From: Pelomonas sp. KK5
GTDB taxonomy: Bacteria; Pseudomonadota; Gammaproteobacteria; Burkholderiales; Burkholderiaceae_C
Assembly: GCF_001984095.1 (NCBI RefSeq)
Contig: NZ_LYVQ01000054.1
Coordinates: 1-32,863 of the forward strand
Direction of reading: 5' to 3'
DNA length: 32,863 nt
Made by a program: the position numbers and the translations under genes
Shown: piece by piece, positions 1 to 8,125 of the stretch
Numbering within the stretch: the first letter of the stretch is position 1
How the letters are laid out: each line of letters opens with the position of its first letter
The notes under the pieces: model-generated
What the model was told of the DNA's origin: nothing
The model's input: the letters and a program-made list of their open reading frames with translations, nothing else
Database searches by the model: none

Positions 1-414
1 ATCAACGACGGTGAGCGCCGCGGCAACAACTGGGGCAAGGGCGGCACCGGCAGCGGCTGGAATGACGGTACCTCCGGCACCTATCCCGACTGGGTGCAGA
101 TCACCTTCTCCGGCGTCCAGTCGATCAGCCAGATCAATGTCTACACGCTGGCCGACAACTTCGCCTCGCTGACCGCCGATCCGACCTCCGGCAGCAGTTT
201 CACCAAGTACGGGATCGTCGATTTCCAGGTGCAGTACTGGACCGGCACAGATTGGCAGAACGTGCCCGGCGGCAGCATCACCGGCAACAACCTGGTGCTG
301 CGCAGCGTGAGCTTCGCGCCGATCAACACGGACCGGATCCGCGTCAACATCACGAACGCGCTGTACTGGAACAGCCGTATCGTCGAACTGGAAGCCTGGA
401 CGCCCTCTCCGTAA
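1..414 (+). CDS. F5/8 type C (discoidin-like) domain protein, 3' part only
   Basis: The reading frame is open from the first base and ends at TAA 412-414, so the 5' part lies outside the window. The visible 137 residues look like an F5/8 type C (discoidin-like) beta-sandwich. They include a W-G rich opening (NNWGKGGTGSGWNDGTSGTYPDW cut as NNWGKGG, then GWNDGT and YPDW), an alternating hydrophobic strand ending in INVYTL, and a closing strand RIVELEAW. Such domains bind carbohydrate or surface ligands in secreted or cell-surface proteins. The protein ends shortly after the domain, with no PEP-CTERM or other sorting tail. The gene converges with the glycosyltransferase downstream, with 11 bp between the two stops. 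The rest of the protein, and so its overall role, cannot be seen. The domain call is fairly secure; a role in EPS binding is only a guess from context. Confidence 0.75.
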   Translation: MNDGERRGNNWGKGGTGSGWNDGTSGTYPDWVQITFSGVQSISQINVYTLADNFASLTADPTSGSSFTKYGIVDFQVQYWTGTDWQNVPGGSITGNNLVLRSVSFAPINTDRIRVNITNALYWNSRIVELEAWTPSP

Positions 415-425
415 GAGCGAGCGTA

Positions 426-1667
426 CTAGGTGCGGACGGCGCTCTCGAGCAATTCGGCCAGTTGCTGCGTGCGCTCGCGGCGCGAGGCCTGCCGGACTGC
501 CGCCGGTGTCGGCAGTTCCGCCTGCCCAGCCCGCCAGGCCCGCACGAGCGGCGGCAGGGCCGCGGCGATAGCCTCGGCCGAGTCGAGCGGCACGATGTCC
601 GGCACGCCGGCGTCCCGCAGCACGCCGGCCGTGTCACCCGCCGGGTCGGTCAGCGCCAGGATCGGCCGGCCGGCACGCAGGTACTCATACAGCTTGGCCG
701 GGATTTGCGCATTGCAATTGCTCGCCTGCATCACCAGCAGCCCGTCGACACTCATCATTTCGGCCAGCGCCTCCCGGTACGACACCGACGGACAGACCTC
801 GATGAACGCCTGTGCGCCGTGCTCCTGCGCCATCGTCCGGAGCATGTCGTCGTGAACAGCGGCGCGGAATCGCACGAGCAGGTCGCCCGGGCTCAGCACG
901 CCGTCGCGCTGCAGGCGGCCGAGAGCCGCAAAAAGCTGGCTCGGGTCACGCTCAGACGGATAGACGATGCCGCTGTGCAGCATCACGAGCGGGCCGCGAT
1001 GCTCGTCAGCACCAGGCGGCTTCGCGGAAGCGCCGAGAAAACTCTCCTCGTCATAACCGTTCTCGACGACGACCGTCCGCCCGGCCGCCGCTGGATACCG
1101 CTGCCGATAGTCCTGCGCAGCGCCCGGCGTGGTGAAGACGCAGTATCGCGCCTGTTCGGACGCCTCGATTTCGATGTCGCGGAAGGCATTCCAGATCAAG
1201 GGGTCGGACGGATAGCCTTCCTGCGCCATCGGATCCCGGAAATCGGCCACCCAGGGAATACCGCTCTTTCGATGAAGCCTCGCAGCGATGACGTGGGCGG
1301 TGGCGATCGGATAGGTGGACCAGATCAGATCCGGCTTGAATTCGCGAATCAACTGCATGCCCTGCCGCACACCGTCGAAACGCCAGCTGATCCACCGGTC
1401 AGGGCGCGCCATCCAGCCGGCATAGCGGCCGAATATCGTCAGGTGCCGCGAGGTATCGAGCGCGAAGGCGCGCCGCACCACCGTACCTTCGGGAATATCG
1501 CCCAGCAGATCGTCCGAGGTCTTCACATAGGCGCGGGGATCGGCGCTCAATACCAGCGGCCGCCAGCCGAGGGCGGGGAGATGCTGGGAGAAGCGCAGCG
1601 TTCGCTGGATGCCGCTGCTGCCCGCCAGCGGCGGATAGTGGTACGCCACCATCAGAATTCGCTTCAA
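426..1667 (-). CDS. glycosyltransferase, GT4-like (GT-B fold)
   Basis: A 413-residue GT-B glycosyltransferase, expected to transfer a sugar from a nucleotide-sugar donor onto the lipid-linked EPS repeat unit at the inner membrane. Seen: an N-terminal beta-strand followed by the glycine-rich acceptor loop (KRILMVAYHYPPLAGSSG), WVADFRDP in the middle, and a C-terminal donor-site region with KLYEYLRAGRPILAL. The frame stays open upstream to 1814, but the homology-like sequence begins at a TTG codon at 1667, preceded by GGGAG four bases upstream, so I chose TTG. An ATG-started longer form would add an unconvincing 30-50 residues. It diverges from the amidotransferase at 1841 across about 170 bp and is not part of the large minus-strand operon. 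Donor and acceptor are unknown. Confidence 0.82.
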   Translation of the reverse strand: MKRILMVAYHYPPLAGSSGIQRTLRFSQHLPALGWRPLVLSADPRAYVKTSDDLLGDIPEGTVVRRAFALDTSRHLTIFGRYAGWMARPDRWISWRFDGVRQGMQLIREFKPDLIWSTYPIATAHVIAARLHRKSGIPWVADFRDPMAQEGYPSDPLIWNAFRDIEIEASEQARYCVFTTPGAAQDYRQRYPAAAGRTVVVENGYDEESFLGASAKPPGADEHRGPLVMLHSGIVYPSERDPSQLFAALGRLQRDGVLSPGDLLVRFRAAVHDDMLRTMAQEHGAQAFIEVCPSVSYREALAEMMSVDGLLVMQASNCNAQIPAKLYEYLRAGRPILALTDPAGDTAGVLRDAGVPDIVPLDSAEAIAAALPPLVRAWRAGQAELPTPAAVRQASRRERTQQLAELLESAVRT

Positions 1668-1713
1668 ATCCGCTCCCGCCTCGATGCATTTCGACAGGCC
1701 CGGATGATACCCA

Positions 1714-1736
1714 GCGGCACTGCGCCAAATTGCCGC
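1714..1736 (+). promoter_or_regulatory. candidate operator, inverted repeat copy 1
   Basis: Six-base inverted repeat GCGGCA, 11 nt spacer, TGCCGC. It lies in the divergent intergenic region, about 47 bp upstream of the glycosyltransferase start and about 105 bp upstream of the amidotransferase start. A near copy with the same arm length, the same spacer length and 8 of 11 identical spacer bases lies upstream of the main operon at 30459-30481. It resembles a dimeric regulator site. No bound regulator is known. It does not have sigma-54 spacing. Confidence 0.35.
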
Positions 1737-1840
1737 CAGTACCTCGACGGAGCGGGCAAAAACCATCATTCCCCTCGGGTATATTGCATGCGCCCGTGAG
1801 CCCGGCGCGCCCACTGCGCCCTCGCCTTTGCGATATCAAC

Positions 1841-3502
1841 ATGATCGATCTCTCCAACAAGAACCTGAGCACGGGCTCGCCTCGCTTCGAAGAAGGCCGC
1901 CCGGCTGAATTGGCGCGTGCGCAGGGCAGCGAGGCTGCCTGGCTGCAATTGCTCCGGCAGCATGGCCCGGCAGAGGCTGCCCGGCAGGTCAAGGGTCGCT
2001 TTGCCGTAGGCCTGACGACACCGGAAGGCGAGGTCTTCCTGGCCGTCGACCGCTTCGCGGTCGAGCCGATCTGCTATCGCGTCGACGGAGACGTCCTGCG
2101 CTTTGCGGCGCGGGCTGACGACCTCGGGCGCCCGGAGGACATTGATCCGCAGGCGATCTTCGACTACCTGTATTTCCATGTGATCCCGGCGCCGCGCACG
2201 ATCTTCAAGAACGTGTTCCGACTGCCCGCCGGCCATTACGCATCGTTCAGGGACGGGCAATTGACCGTGGCCCCGTACTGGGTCCCGAGCTTCGCGCCGG
2301 TGGCACATGCGTCGTTCGAGCACCTGAGCGAGGAATTCCGTGGGATCCTGCGCGACGCCGTTACCGACCAGCTCGACGGCGGCAAGGCCGGCTGCTTTCT
2401 GAGTGGCGGCACCGACAGCTCGACGATCAGCGGCATGGCGGCGCAGCTCACCGGCGGCAAGGCGGCCACCTATTCGATCGGCTTTGAGGCCGAGGGCTAC
2501 GACGAGATGGAGTTCGCGCGCATCGCCGCGCGCCATTTCAAGACCGAGCACCACGAGTACTACGTGACGCCGGCCGATCTGGTACGCAGCGTGCCGGAGG
2601 TCGCGGGCTGGTACGACCAGCCCTTCGGCAACTCTTCTGCGCTCCCCGCCTACTACTGCGCTCGCATGGCGCGCGAGGATGGAGTCACCCGCATCCTCGC
2701 TGGCGACGGCGGCGACGAGCTGTTCGGCGGCAACACGCGCTATGCCAAACAGAAGGTCTTCGGGGTCTACGACGACCTGCCCGCCCATGGCCTGCTGGAA
2801 GGCTTCGCCGACCAGGGCTGGGCGCAGCGCGTGCCGCTCGTCCGCAAGCTTGCCAGTTACGTGAACCAGGCCAAGGTGCCGATGCCGGACCGCATGCACA
2901 CGTACAACCAGCTCGAACGTCTCGGCGTCGGCGAGGTGCTCAGTGCGCGCTTCCTCGAGAGCGTCGACGCCCTCGAGCCGAGGCGGCATCAGCGCGAGAC
3001 CTGGCGTCTGGCCAAGTCCGGCGATCTCGTCGACAGCATGCTCGCCTATGACTGGCGCTACACGCTGGCCGACTGCGACCTGCCCAAGGTCTGTGGCACG
3101 ACGCGCCTGGCCGGACTGGGCGTCGGTTTCCCGATGCTGGACGACCGCCTGCTCGAATTCTCGACACGGCTGCCGGCCAGCTACAAGGTCCGGGGCCTGA
3201 GGCTGCGCTGGTTCTTCAAGGAAGCGCTGCGCGGCTTCCTGCCCGACGAGATCATCACGAAGAAGAAACAGGGCTTCGGCCTGCCCTTCGGTGTCTGGGC
3301 GCACCGCGACGCCGCGCTGAAGCAGTTGGCGGCCGACTCGCTGGACGGCCTGGTGGCCCGCGGCATCGTGCGCGCCGAGTTCAGCCGCAGCCTGATCACC
3401 GAATGGCTGCCGAAGCATCCCGGCTTCTACGGCGAGATGATCTGGATCCTGATGATGCTGGAGCAATGGCTGCGGCGGCATGCGCCGCAGTACCGCGTCT
3501 AG
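1841..3502 (+). CDS. asparagine-synthase-like amidotransferase lacking the glutaminase nucleophile
   Basis: A 553-residue member of the asparagine synthetase B family. The synthetase half is intact: the ATP-pyrophosphatase P-loop SGGTDSS is at about residues 188-194 and DGGDELFGG follows. The N-terminal Ntn-glutaminase half is reduced. There is no MCG start, so no Cys2 nucleophile, and no HRGPD or NGEIYN motifs. The protein begins at what corresponds to about residue 70 of a complete enzyme, and a remnant of that fold can be read as GRFAVGLTTPEGEVFLAVDR. It may therefore use free ammonia, borrow ammonia from a partner, or activate a carboxylate for another nucleophile. ATG 1841 is the first start before the recognisable sequence; the frame runs upstream without adding a glutaminase. 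The acyltransferase follows after 9 bp, so the two are probably co-transcribed. Family is confident; substrate is unknown. Confidence 0.85.
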   Translation: MIDLSNKNLSTGSPRFEEGRPAELARAQGSEAAWLQLLRQHGPAEAARQVKGRFAVGLTTPEGEVFLAVDRFAVEPICYRVDGDVLRFAARADDLGRPEDIDPQAIFDYLYFHVIPAPRTIFKNVFRLPAGHYASFRDGQLTVAPYWVPSFAPVAHASFEHLSEEFRGILRDAVTDQLDGGKAGCFLSGGTDSSTISGMAAQLTGGKAATYSIGFEAEGYDEMEFARIAARHFKTEHHEYYVTPADLVRSVPEVAGWYDQPFGNSSALPAYYCARMAREDGVTRILAGDGGDELFGGNTRYAKQKVFGVYDDLPAHGLLEGFADQGWAQRVPLVRKLASYVNQAKVPMPDRMHTYNQLERLGVGEVLSARFLESVDALEPRRHQRETWRLAKSGDLVDSMLAYDWRYTLADCDLPKVCGTTRLAGLGVGFPMLDDRLLEFSTRLPASYKVRGLRLRWFFKEALRGFLPDEIITKKKQGFGLPFGVWAHRDAALKQLAADSLDGLVARGIVRAEFSRSLITEWLPKHPGFYGEMIWILMMLEQWLRRHAPQYRV

Positions 3503-3511
3503 CCAGGACCG

Positions 3512-4609
3512 ATGAAGGAACTCAAGGGCCTGACCTCGCTGCGCGGCATTGCCGCGCTGGCCGTCGTGATGCAGCACTTCTCGACGACGGCGCAGGAGCA
3601 TTGCGACGCGACCATCCCGTCCCTGGTGCCGCACGGCTACATGGCCGTCGACTTCTTCTTCGTCCTCAGCGGCTACATCATGTGCTACACGTATCTGGCC
3701 TCGTTCGAGTCCGGGCCGTGGGCCGCCAGCTACGGCTCGTTCCTGAAGAAGCGAGTGATCCGGCTGTTCCCGTTGAACGTGTTCGTCGTCCTGTCGCTGG
3801 TGTTGTGCGGTTTCGCGAGTTCGGCCCTTCTGGGGCGCAACATCTTCTTCGGCGCGCTGAGCTATCCCTTCGACCTGCTATGCAACCTGCTGATGCTCCA
3901 GGGCCTGGGTATCGGCCGCAACATCAATGGGCCATCCTGGTCGGTCAGCGTCGAGTTCGTGGCCTACATCCTGTTCCCACTGCTTTCAGCCTGCGCATTT
4001 GCCAGGCGGCGCTGGTTGACCACCGCAACGCTGATCGTGGCAGTGGGCGGCCTCGTGTCGGTGGCTGCCGGGCTGCCGCGCCTGGCGCTCGCCGCGGACG
4101 ATCCGCTGGGCGGCGGCGCGCGGTGCCTGACCGAGTTCACGCTCGGTATGTTCGCCTACCGCGCCGCGCAGTCCTCCGGCCGGGCAACGGCCTGGCTGTC
4201 GAGCGACCGGGCAGCGTTCGGCGGGCTGGCGGCCTGCATCGCGCTACTGCTGCTGCGGGTCGACCTGCTGGTGGCGCTCTCCTTCCCATTCGTCGTCCTC
4301 ACGATCGCCTTGAACGAAGGCCGAGCTCAGCGCGTGTTTTCGCGGCCGCTGCCCTACATGCTGGGCACGGTCTCCTACTCGCTATACCTGATCCACAACG
4401 CGTTCCGGCCAGCTGAACTGGCCCTCGTCCAGTATCTGCACCCGGAGCGCCTCAGCCGCGCCGAAGCGCTGGGCTTCGCCTTCGTTGGCTCCCTGTCGGT
4501 CATTCCGTTCGCCTGGTTGACCTATCACTGCATCGAGCTGCCGGCACGCGAATTCCTTCGCCGCAAACTGGCGCGCCGCGAAGGCCGCGGTCTCGGTCAG
4601 CAGGCTTAA
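3512..4609 (+). CDS. acyltransferase 3 family membrane protein
   Basis: A 365-residue integral membrane acyltransferase of the AT3 (OafA/ExoZ-like) family, which O-acylates (often O-acetylates) extracellular polysaccharides at the inner membrane. Seen: the N-terminal SLRGIAALAVVMQHF block with the Arg and His typical of the family, then FFFVLSGYI, the LKKRVIRLFP loop, SWSVSVEFVAYILFP, and roughly ten hydrophobic segments ending in a basic tail. It starts with ATG 9 bp after the amidotransferase stop and probably forms a two-gene unit with it. Its TAA overlaps a TTAATTAA palindrome shared with the convergent deacetylase stop. The likely role is to decorate the polysaccharide made by the flanking locus; the acyl group and target sugar cannot be told. 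Confidence 0.9.
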   Translation: MKELKGLTSLRGIAALAVVMQHFSTTAQEHCDATIPSLVPHGYMAVDFFFVLSGYIMCYTYLASFESGPWAASYGSFLKKRVIRLFPLNVFVVLSLVLCGFASSALLGRNIFFGALSYPFDLLCNLLMLQGLGIGRNINGPSWSVSVEFVAYILFPLLSACAFARRRWLTTATLIVAVGGLVSVAAGLPRLALAADDPLGGGARCLTEFTLGMFAYRAAQSSGRATAWLSSDRAAFGGLAACIALLLLRVDLLVALSFPFVVLTIALNEGRAQRVFSRPLPYMLGTVSYSLYLIHNAFRPAELALVQYLHPERLSRAEALGFAFVGSLSVIPFAWLTYHCIELPAREFLRRKLARREGRGLGQQA

Positions 4610-4613
4610 TTAA
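4606..4613. other. TTAATTAA palindrome carrying both convergent stop codons
   Basis: The plus-strand TAA (4607-4609) of the acyltransferase and the minus-strand TAA (4610-4612) of the deacetylase sit back to back in this 8-bp AT-only palindrome. No bases lie between the two genes and no intrinsic terminator hairpin with a T-tract is visible around it. Confidence 0.9.
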
Positions 4614-5608
4614 GGACTTGGCCCCATGGGCTGCGAGGCCGATGTGATCGTGCCCCCACGGCGTACCAGGTTCTGCACAAGGCGCATTCCGAAGCGCGCG
4701 CGCGAACTGTCCCACGGCGTGAAGCGCGGAATCTGGAAGCCGTCGGTGTTGGCATCGGCGGCCCCCCAGGCGGTCGACACGGCAGCATCGAAGCCGAGGT
4801 CCTGCGCGATCTGCGCATGCTCGGGCAGGTAGTCCCTGCCAGGCTTGCCGTTGGGGTAAGCGAACAGCCCGATGCGTTCCTTCAGCAGGTCTTGCAGGAA
4901 CAGCTGGCTCAGTTGCATCTCCCGGCGCGCCTCGGCGGCGGGCAGCGTCGCGAGGATCGGATGCGTCAGCGTATGGGCACCGATCTGCATGCCGGCCTGC
5001 CGCATCTGGCGGACCTCGTCGCTGCTCATCATCAGGTGCTCATCGGGGTCAACGCCTGCCGTTTCCGCGATCCGACCGGCCTGCTCGATGCGCTCGCTGA
5101 TCGGCAGATACTTGATCTTGTCGAGGAGTGCTGCGATCGCCTTGCTGCGCGACTTCGGTCCATTCAGCTCGAATTCACCCAGCCCGTCCAGGTCAAGTCG
5201 CGAAGCTCGACAGTGCCGAATCGCCTCGATCACCGTATCGTTCCACATGCGGCCCCCGTCGAGGAAACCGGTGGCGATGAAGAAGGCTGCGGTCAGGCCA
5301 TGCTTCCTGAGAATCGGCACGGCGATGTGCAGATTGTCTGCATAGCCATCGTCGAAGGTGATGCAGCAGGCGCGCTCTGGCAGGCGCCCGTAGCGGAGTT
5401 GCTGAGCGGCCTGGTCGAGCGGCAGCACGTTGAACCATTGCTTGAGCCAGGCGCAGATCTGGTCGAAACGCGCAGCATGCATCTCACCAGGGAAGATCGG
5501 GTCCGGCTCCGGAACGACGCGGTGGAAGATGAGGACGCTCAGGCGCGCGCGCGGCCCGGCCGGAGACAGCAGATTCAGCAGCGGCCGGACCGGCATCGGC
5601 ATCGGCAT
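4610..5608 (-). CDS. polysaccharide deacetylase (NodB/CE4 family), last gene of the EPS operon
   Basis: A 332-residue NodB-homology (carbohydrate esterase 4) protein that would remove N- or O-acetyl groups from the polysaccharide or its precursor. Seen: FHRVV near residue 28, motif 1 TFDDGYADN at about 84-92 with the catalytic/metal Asp pair, motif 2 GAHTLTHP with the two metal-binding His, and motif 3 FAYPNGKPG. There is no obvious signal peptide, so it may act in the cytoplasm. The start is ATG 5608, whose A is the last base of the upstream gene's TGA (TGATG), giving translational coupling. The N-terminus MPMPMP comes from three GATGCC-type hexamers, which also gives two alternative in-frame starts at 5602 and 5596. 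It is one of three deacetylase domains in this locus. Confidence 0.88.
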   Translation of the reverse strand: MPMPMPVRPLLNLLSPAGPRARLSVLIFHRVVPEPDPIFPGEMHAARFDQICAWLKQWFNVLPLDQAAQQLRYGRLPERACCITFDDGYADNLHIAVPILRKHGLTAAFFIATGFLDGGRMWNDTVIEAIRHCRASRLDLDGLGEFELNGPKSRSKAIAALLDKIKYLPISERIEQAGRIAETAGVDPDEHLMMSSDEVRQMRQAGMQIGAHTLTHPILATLPAAEARREMQLSQLFLQDLLKERIGLFAYPNGKPGRDYLPEHAQIAQDLGFDAAVSTAWGAADANTDGFQIPRFTPWDSSRARFGMRLVQNLVRRGGTITSASQPMGPSP

Positions 5609-6921
5609 CAATTCATCGCTCCATTCAGTGCGGCCGCCTTGCCGGCCTTCTGGCGCACGGCCTTCTCGGCCTCCGCGGCCTCCTCCTCCCAGGCCTTGCG
5701 TTCCATCCAGCGCCGGCCGAGGACCACGAGCACGAGCACGTTGTACGGCAGGTCGTAGTAGGACAGGCTCAGGAACGCGCCGCCGACCGCGTAGCCGGCC
5801 AGGCTCACCTGGCACATCGAGCCGAGGTCCGAAAGCCACTGCGTCGCCGGACGGCTGGCACCCTCGCGGCGCAAGCGGCCTGCCGACAACCAGACCAGCA
5901 CCCACAGCAGCAGGAACAGGAAGAGCCCGACGAAACCATGCTCGCCCAGCACCATGAAATAGATGCTGTGCGCAGCGTGCACGTCCAACGGGTCGGGCGC
6001 GTACATCGAGAACATCGATGGCGTGTAGATCATGAAGCCGCCACCGAAGAAGTGGTGCTTGGCGAGGTTCCAGGCCATCCACCAGGCATTGATGCGGCCC
6101 ATCGCCGAACCGTCCTGCTCGTAGGTCTTGATCGTGCTCATGCGCTCGGTCCACGAGTCGGGCATGAAGACCACCAGCGCCGCGCCGACGATCAGGAACA
6201 CGAAGGCGCTGACGAACTTGTTGCTCTTGCCGCGCCACCACATGACCAAGGTCATCGCCGCAATTGCCAGCAGCGCGCCGCGCGACTGGCTGCCCAGCGC
6301 CGCCAGTGACATCAGCACCATCGCCAGGCCCAGGCCGCGGCGCCCCCATTTGTGCTGGATCTGCATCTGCAGGAAGCGCATCAGCGGGATCACGATGACG
6401 AAGGCCAGGGCGACTTCGTTGTTGCCTTCGATGTAGGTACCTTCAGGTCCCCAGACGCGATAGCTGCCGCCCGTGGCCAGCGTGAAGATGCCGCCCTTGA
6501 TGCCGTAGAACGCCAGCGAGGCGACCAGCACCCAGGTGAGCGCCATCATCTGCCGCTTCGAATGCAGGACCACCATCGCGACGAGGATCATCAGGTCGAT
6601 CTTCATCACCCGGTTCCACAACGGCATGCTCTCGTCGAGGAAGAACGAGAACGGCAGCGTGATGCACATCCACAGCATGAACATCATCAGCACGGCCGTC
6701 TCGCGCGTGACGAAGAAATTGCGCCGGTCCTTGGTGAGCAGCAGCCCCAGCAGCGTACTGCCCGCCATCGCCGCCGCCACCGGCAGGTTCTTCAGGTTCC
6801 AACTCAGCGCATGCGGATTCATGATGCTGACCCAGGTCCATCCGAGCACGCCGATCCAAGGGTGCCGCAGGCCCTGGATGACCGGATAGGCAAGCAGCAG
6901 CAGCAAGACCAGGTCACGCAT
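5608..6921 (-). CDS. O-antigen ligase/polymerase-like membrane protein, exosortase A-associated (TIGR03097 type)
   Basis: A 437-residue polytopic membrane protein with about ten to twelve hydrophobic segments and a long periplasmic loop, as in the Wzy_C (O-antigen ligase/polymerase) family. WGPEGTYIEGNNEVALA and the loop DPLDVHAAHSIYF are, as I know the family, hallmarks of the exosortase A-associated putative O-glycosylation ligase. It would polymerise or transfer lipid-linked glycan on the periplasmic side. The C-terminus is a charged Ala/Glu/Lys-rich cytoplasmic tail. ATG 6921 is chosen because AAGGAG lies eight bases upstream; the frame's longer extension overlaps the preceding gene fully. 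The gene overlaps the upstream glycosyltransferase by 8 bp and the downstream deacetylase by 1 bp. It is the only Wzy/WaaL-like gene in the window, so it may be the polymerase rather than a protein-glycosylation ligase. Confidence 0.88.
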   Translation of the reverse strand: MRDLVLLLLLAYPVIQGLRHPWIGVLGWTWVSIMNPHALSWNLKNLPVAAAMAGSTLLGLLLTKDRRNFFVTRETAVLMMFMLWMCITLPFSFFLDESMPLWNRVMKIDLMILVAMVVLHSKRQMMALTWVLVASLAFYGIKGGIFTLATGGSYRVWGPEGTYIEGNNEVALAFVIVIPLMRFLQMQIQHKWGRRGLGLAMVLMSLAALGSQSRGALLAIAAMTLVMWWRGKSNKFVSAFVFLIVGAALVVFMPDSWTERMSTIKTYEQDGSAMGRINAWWMAWNLAKHHFFGGGFMIYTPSMFSMYAPDPLDVHAAHSIYFMVLGEHGFVGLFLFLLLWVLVWLSAGRLRREGASRPATQWLSDLGSMCQVSLAGYAVGGAFLSLSYYDLPYNVLVLVVLGRRWMERKAWEEEAAEAEKAVRQKAGKAAALNGAMN

Positions 6922-8125
6922 GTACAAACTCCTTGGCGCGGCTTTCGACCAGGCTGCTGAACAGGGCCAGTTGGGCCGCGCTCGTCGCCCGCCAGTCGAA
7001 GTCCTCGGCATATCGCCGCACCCGTTCGCGCGCTGGCGGCTGCGCCAGCAACTGGGCGATCGCTGCGGCGAACGCCTCGCCGCTTCGCTCCTGCACGAGC
7101 AGGCCCGCAGCGTCGCTCACGATTTCTGGCGAGCCGCCCACCGCCGTCGCGACGACCGGCGTTCCACAGGCCATCGACTCCAGCAGCACATTGGCCCAGC
7201 CTTCGCGGCTGGACGCAAGCAGCGATACATCAGCGGCGCTGTACCACTTGAACAGCTCCGTGTTGGGCCGCGAACCGGCCAGCATGACGCGATCCGCTAC
7301 GCCCAGTTCGCGCGCCCGCGCGAGCAGTCGCCCGCGCTCGGGGCCCTCACCGACGATCACCAACTGTGCCTGGCCGTGCGAAGGTAGCAGCCGCGCCAGT
7401 GCCTCGATCAGGAAGACGTGCCCCTTGAGTTCGACAAGGTTGCCGACCGACAGCAGCAGCGGCGCGCCGGCCAGGCCCAGTTCGCGGCGCGCCTGGTCGC
7501 GATCCAGCGGCCGGAAGCGTTGCAGATCCACGCCATTGCGCATCATGTGCAGGCGGCCCGCCGCGAAACCAAGGGAGCGCATCACATCGACCAAGGCGGC
7601 GCTGACACCGATGCAGGCGGCCGCTCGCGCCGCTGCCCACTGCATCATCCGTCGCGGCAGCGCGAACTTCGAGATCAGGTTCAGGTCGCTGCCGCGCGCA
7701 GTGATCGTGAACGGCTTGCCGAAACGCCGTGCGACGATCGCGGCGGCCACGCCGTCCGGATAGAAGTAGTGGGCATCGATGGCATCGAATTCGAAGCCCT
7801 CGTCGATCAGTCGCTGCACCGCAGGCATCACGCCGAACGCCATGCCCAGCGGTGCCAGCGTCATGCCGACCTTGGGCAGCAACGCGTAGCGCGGATGCAG
7901 CACGTCGATGCCATTGCGGGTCTCGCGCGCGGGCGTGCTGGCGATGCGGGCACGGTCGCCCCATTTCGCCTCGTCGGTACTGAAGAACCATGGCACCGGG
8001 GCGACGACCTTGGCCTCCACCTCGCCGGTGGCCAGCAGTTCGCGCAGGCGCGTCTCGACGAAGATGCCGTGGCTTGGGCGGACGCTGCTGGGAAACAGCG
8101 AACTGAAGGTCAGCAAGCGGATCAT
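6914..8125 (-). CDS. glycosyltransferase family 4 protein
   Basis: A 403-residue GT-B enzyme with a clear GT4 donor domain. Seen: an N-terminal acceptor-domain loop FPSSVRPSHGIFVETR, TARGSDLN in the middle, NGVD at the hinge, LLSVGNLVELKGH, and the EX7E-type donor motif SREGWANVLLESMACGTPVVA. This is a retaining glycosyltransferase expected to act on the cytoplasmic face. The start ATG 8125 overlaps the upstream gene's TGA (ATGA). The downstream ligase gene begins within its last codons. The sugar donor is unknown. Confidence 0.9.
   Translation of the reverse strand: MIRLLTFSSLFPSSVRPSHGIFVETRLRELLATGEVEAKVVAPVPWFFSTDEAKWGDRARIASTPARETRNGIDVLHPRYALLPKVGMTLAPLGMAFGVMPAVQRLIDEGFEFDAIDAHYFYPDGVAAAIVARRFGKPFTITARGSDLNLISKFALPRRMMQWAAARAAACIGVSAALVDVMRSLGFAAGRLHMMRNGVDLQRFRPLDRDQARRELGLAGAPLLLSVGNLVELKGHVFLIEALARLLPSHGQAQLVIVGEGPERGRLLARARELGVADRVMLAGSRPNTELFKWYSAADVSLLASSREGWANVLLESMACGTPVVATAVGGSPEIVSDAAGLLVQERSGEAFAAAIAQLLAQPPARERVRRYAEDFDWRATSAAQLALFSSLVESRAKEFVHA

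Noticed and set aside
252-1799. A 515-codon plus-strand open frame over the first glycosyltransferase
   Set aside because: Arg/His-rich composition, no domains, and it overlaps both the F5/8 domain gene in another frame and the glycosyltransferase on the opposite strand.
5591-5608. Three CGGCAT hexamers at the deacetylase start as a phase-variable repeat
   Set aside because: Only three units of 6 bp, in frame; change would merely alter the MP count at the N-terminus and not switch expression.
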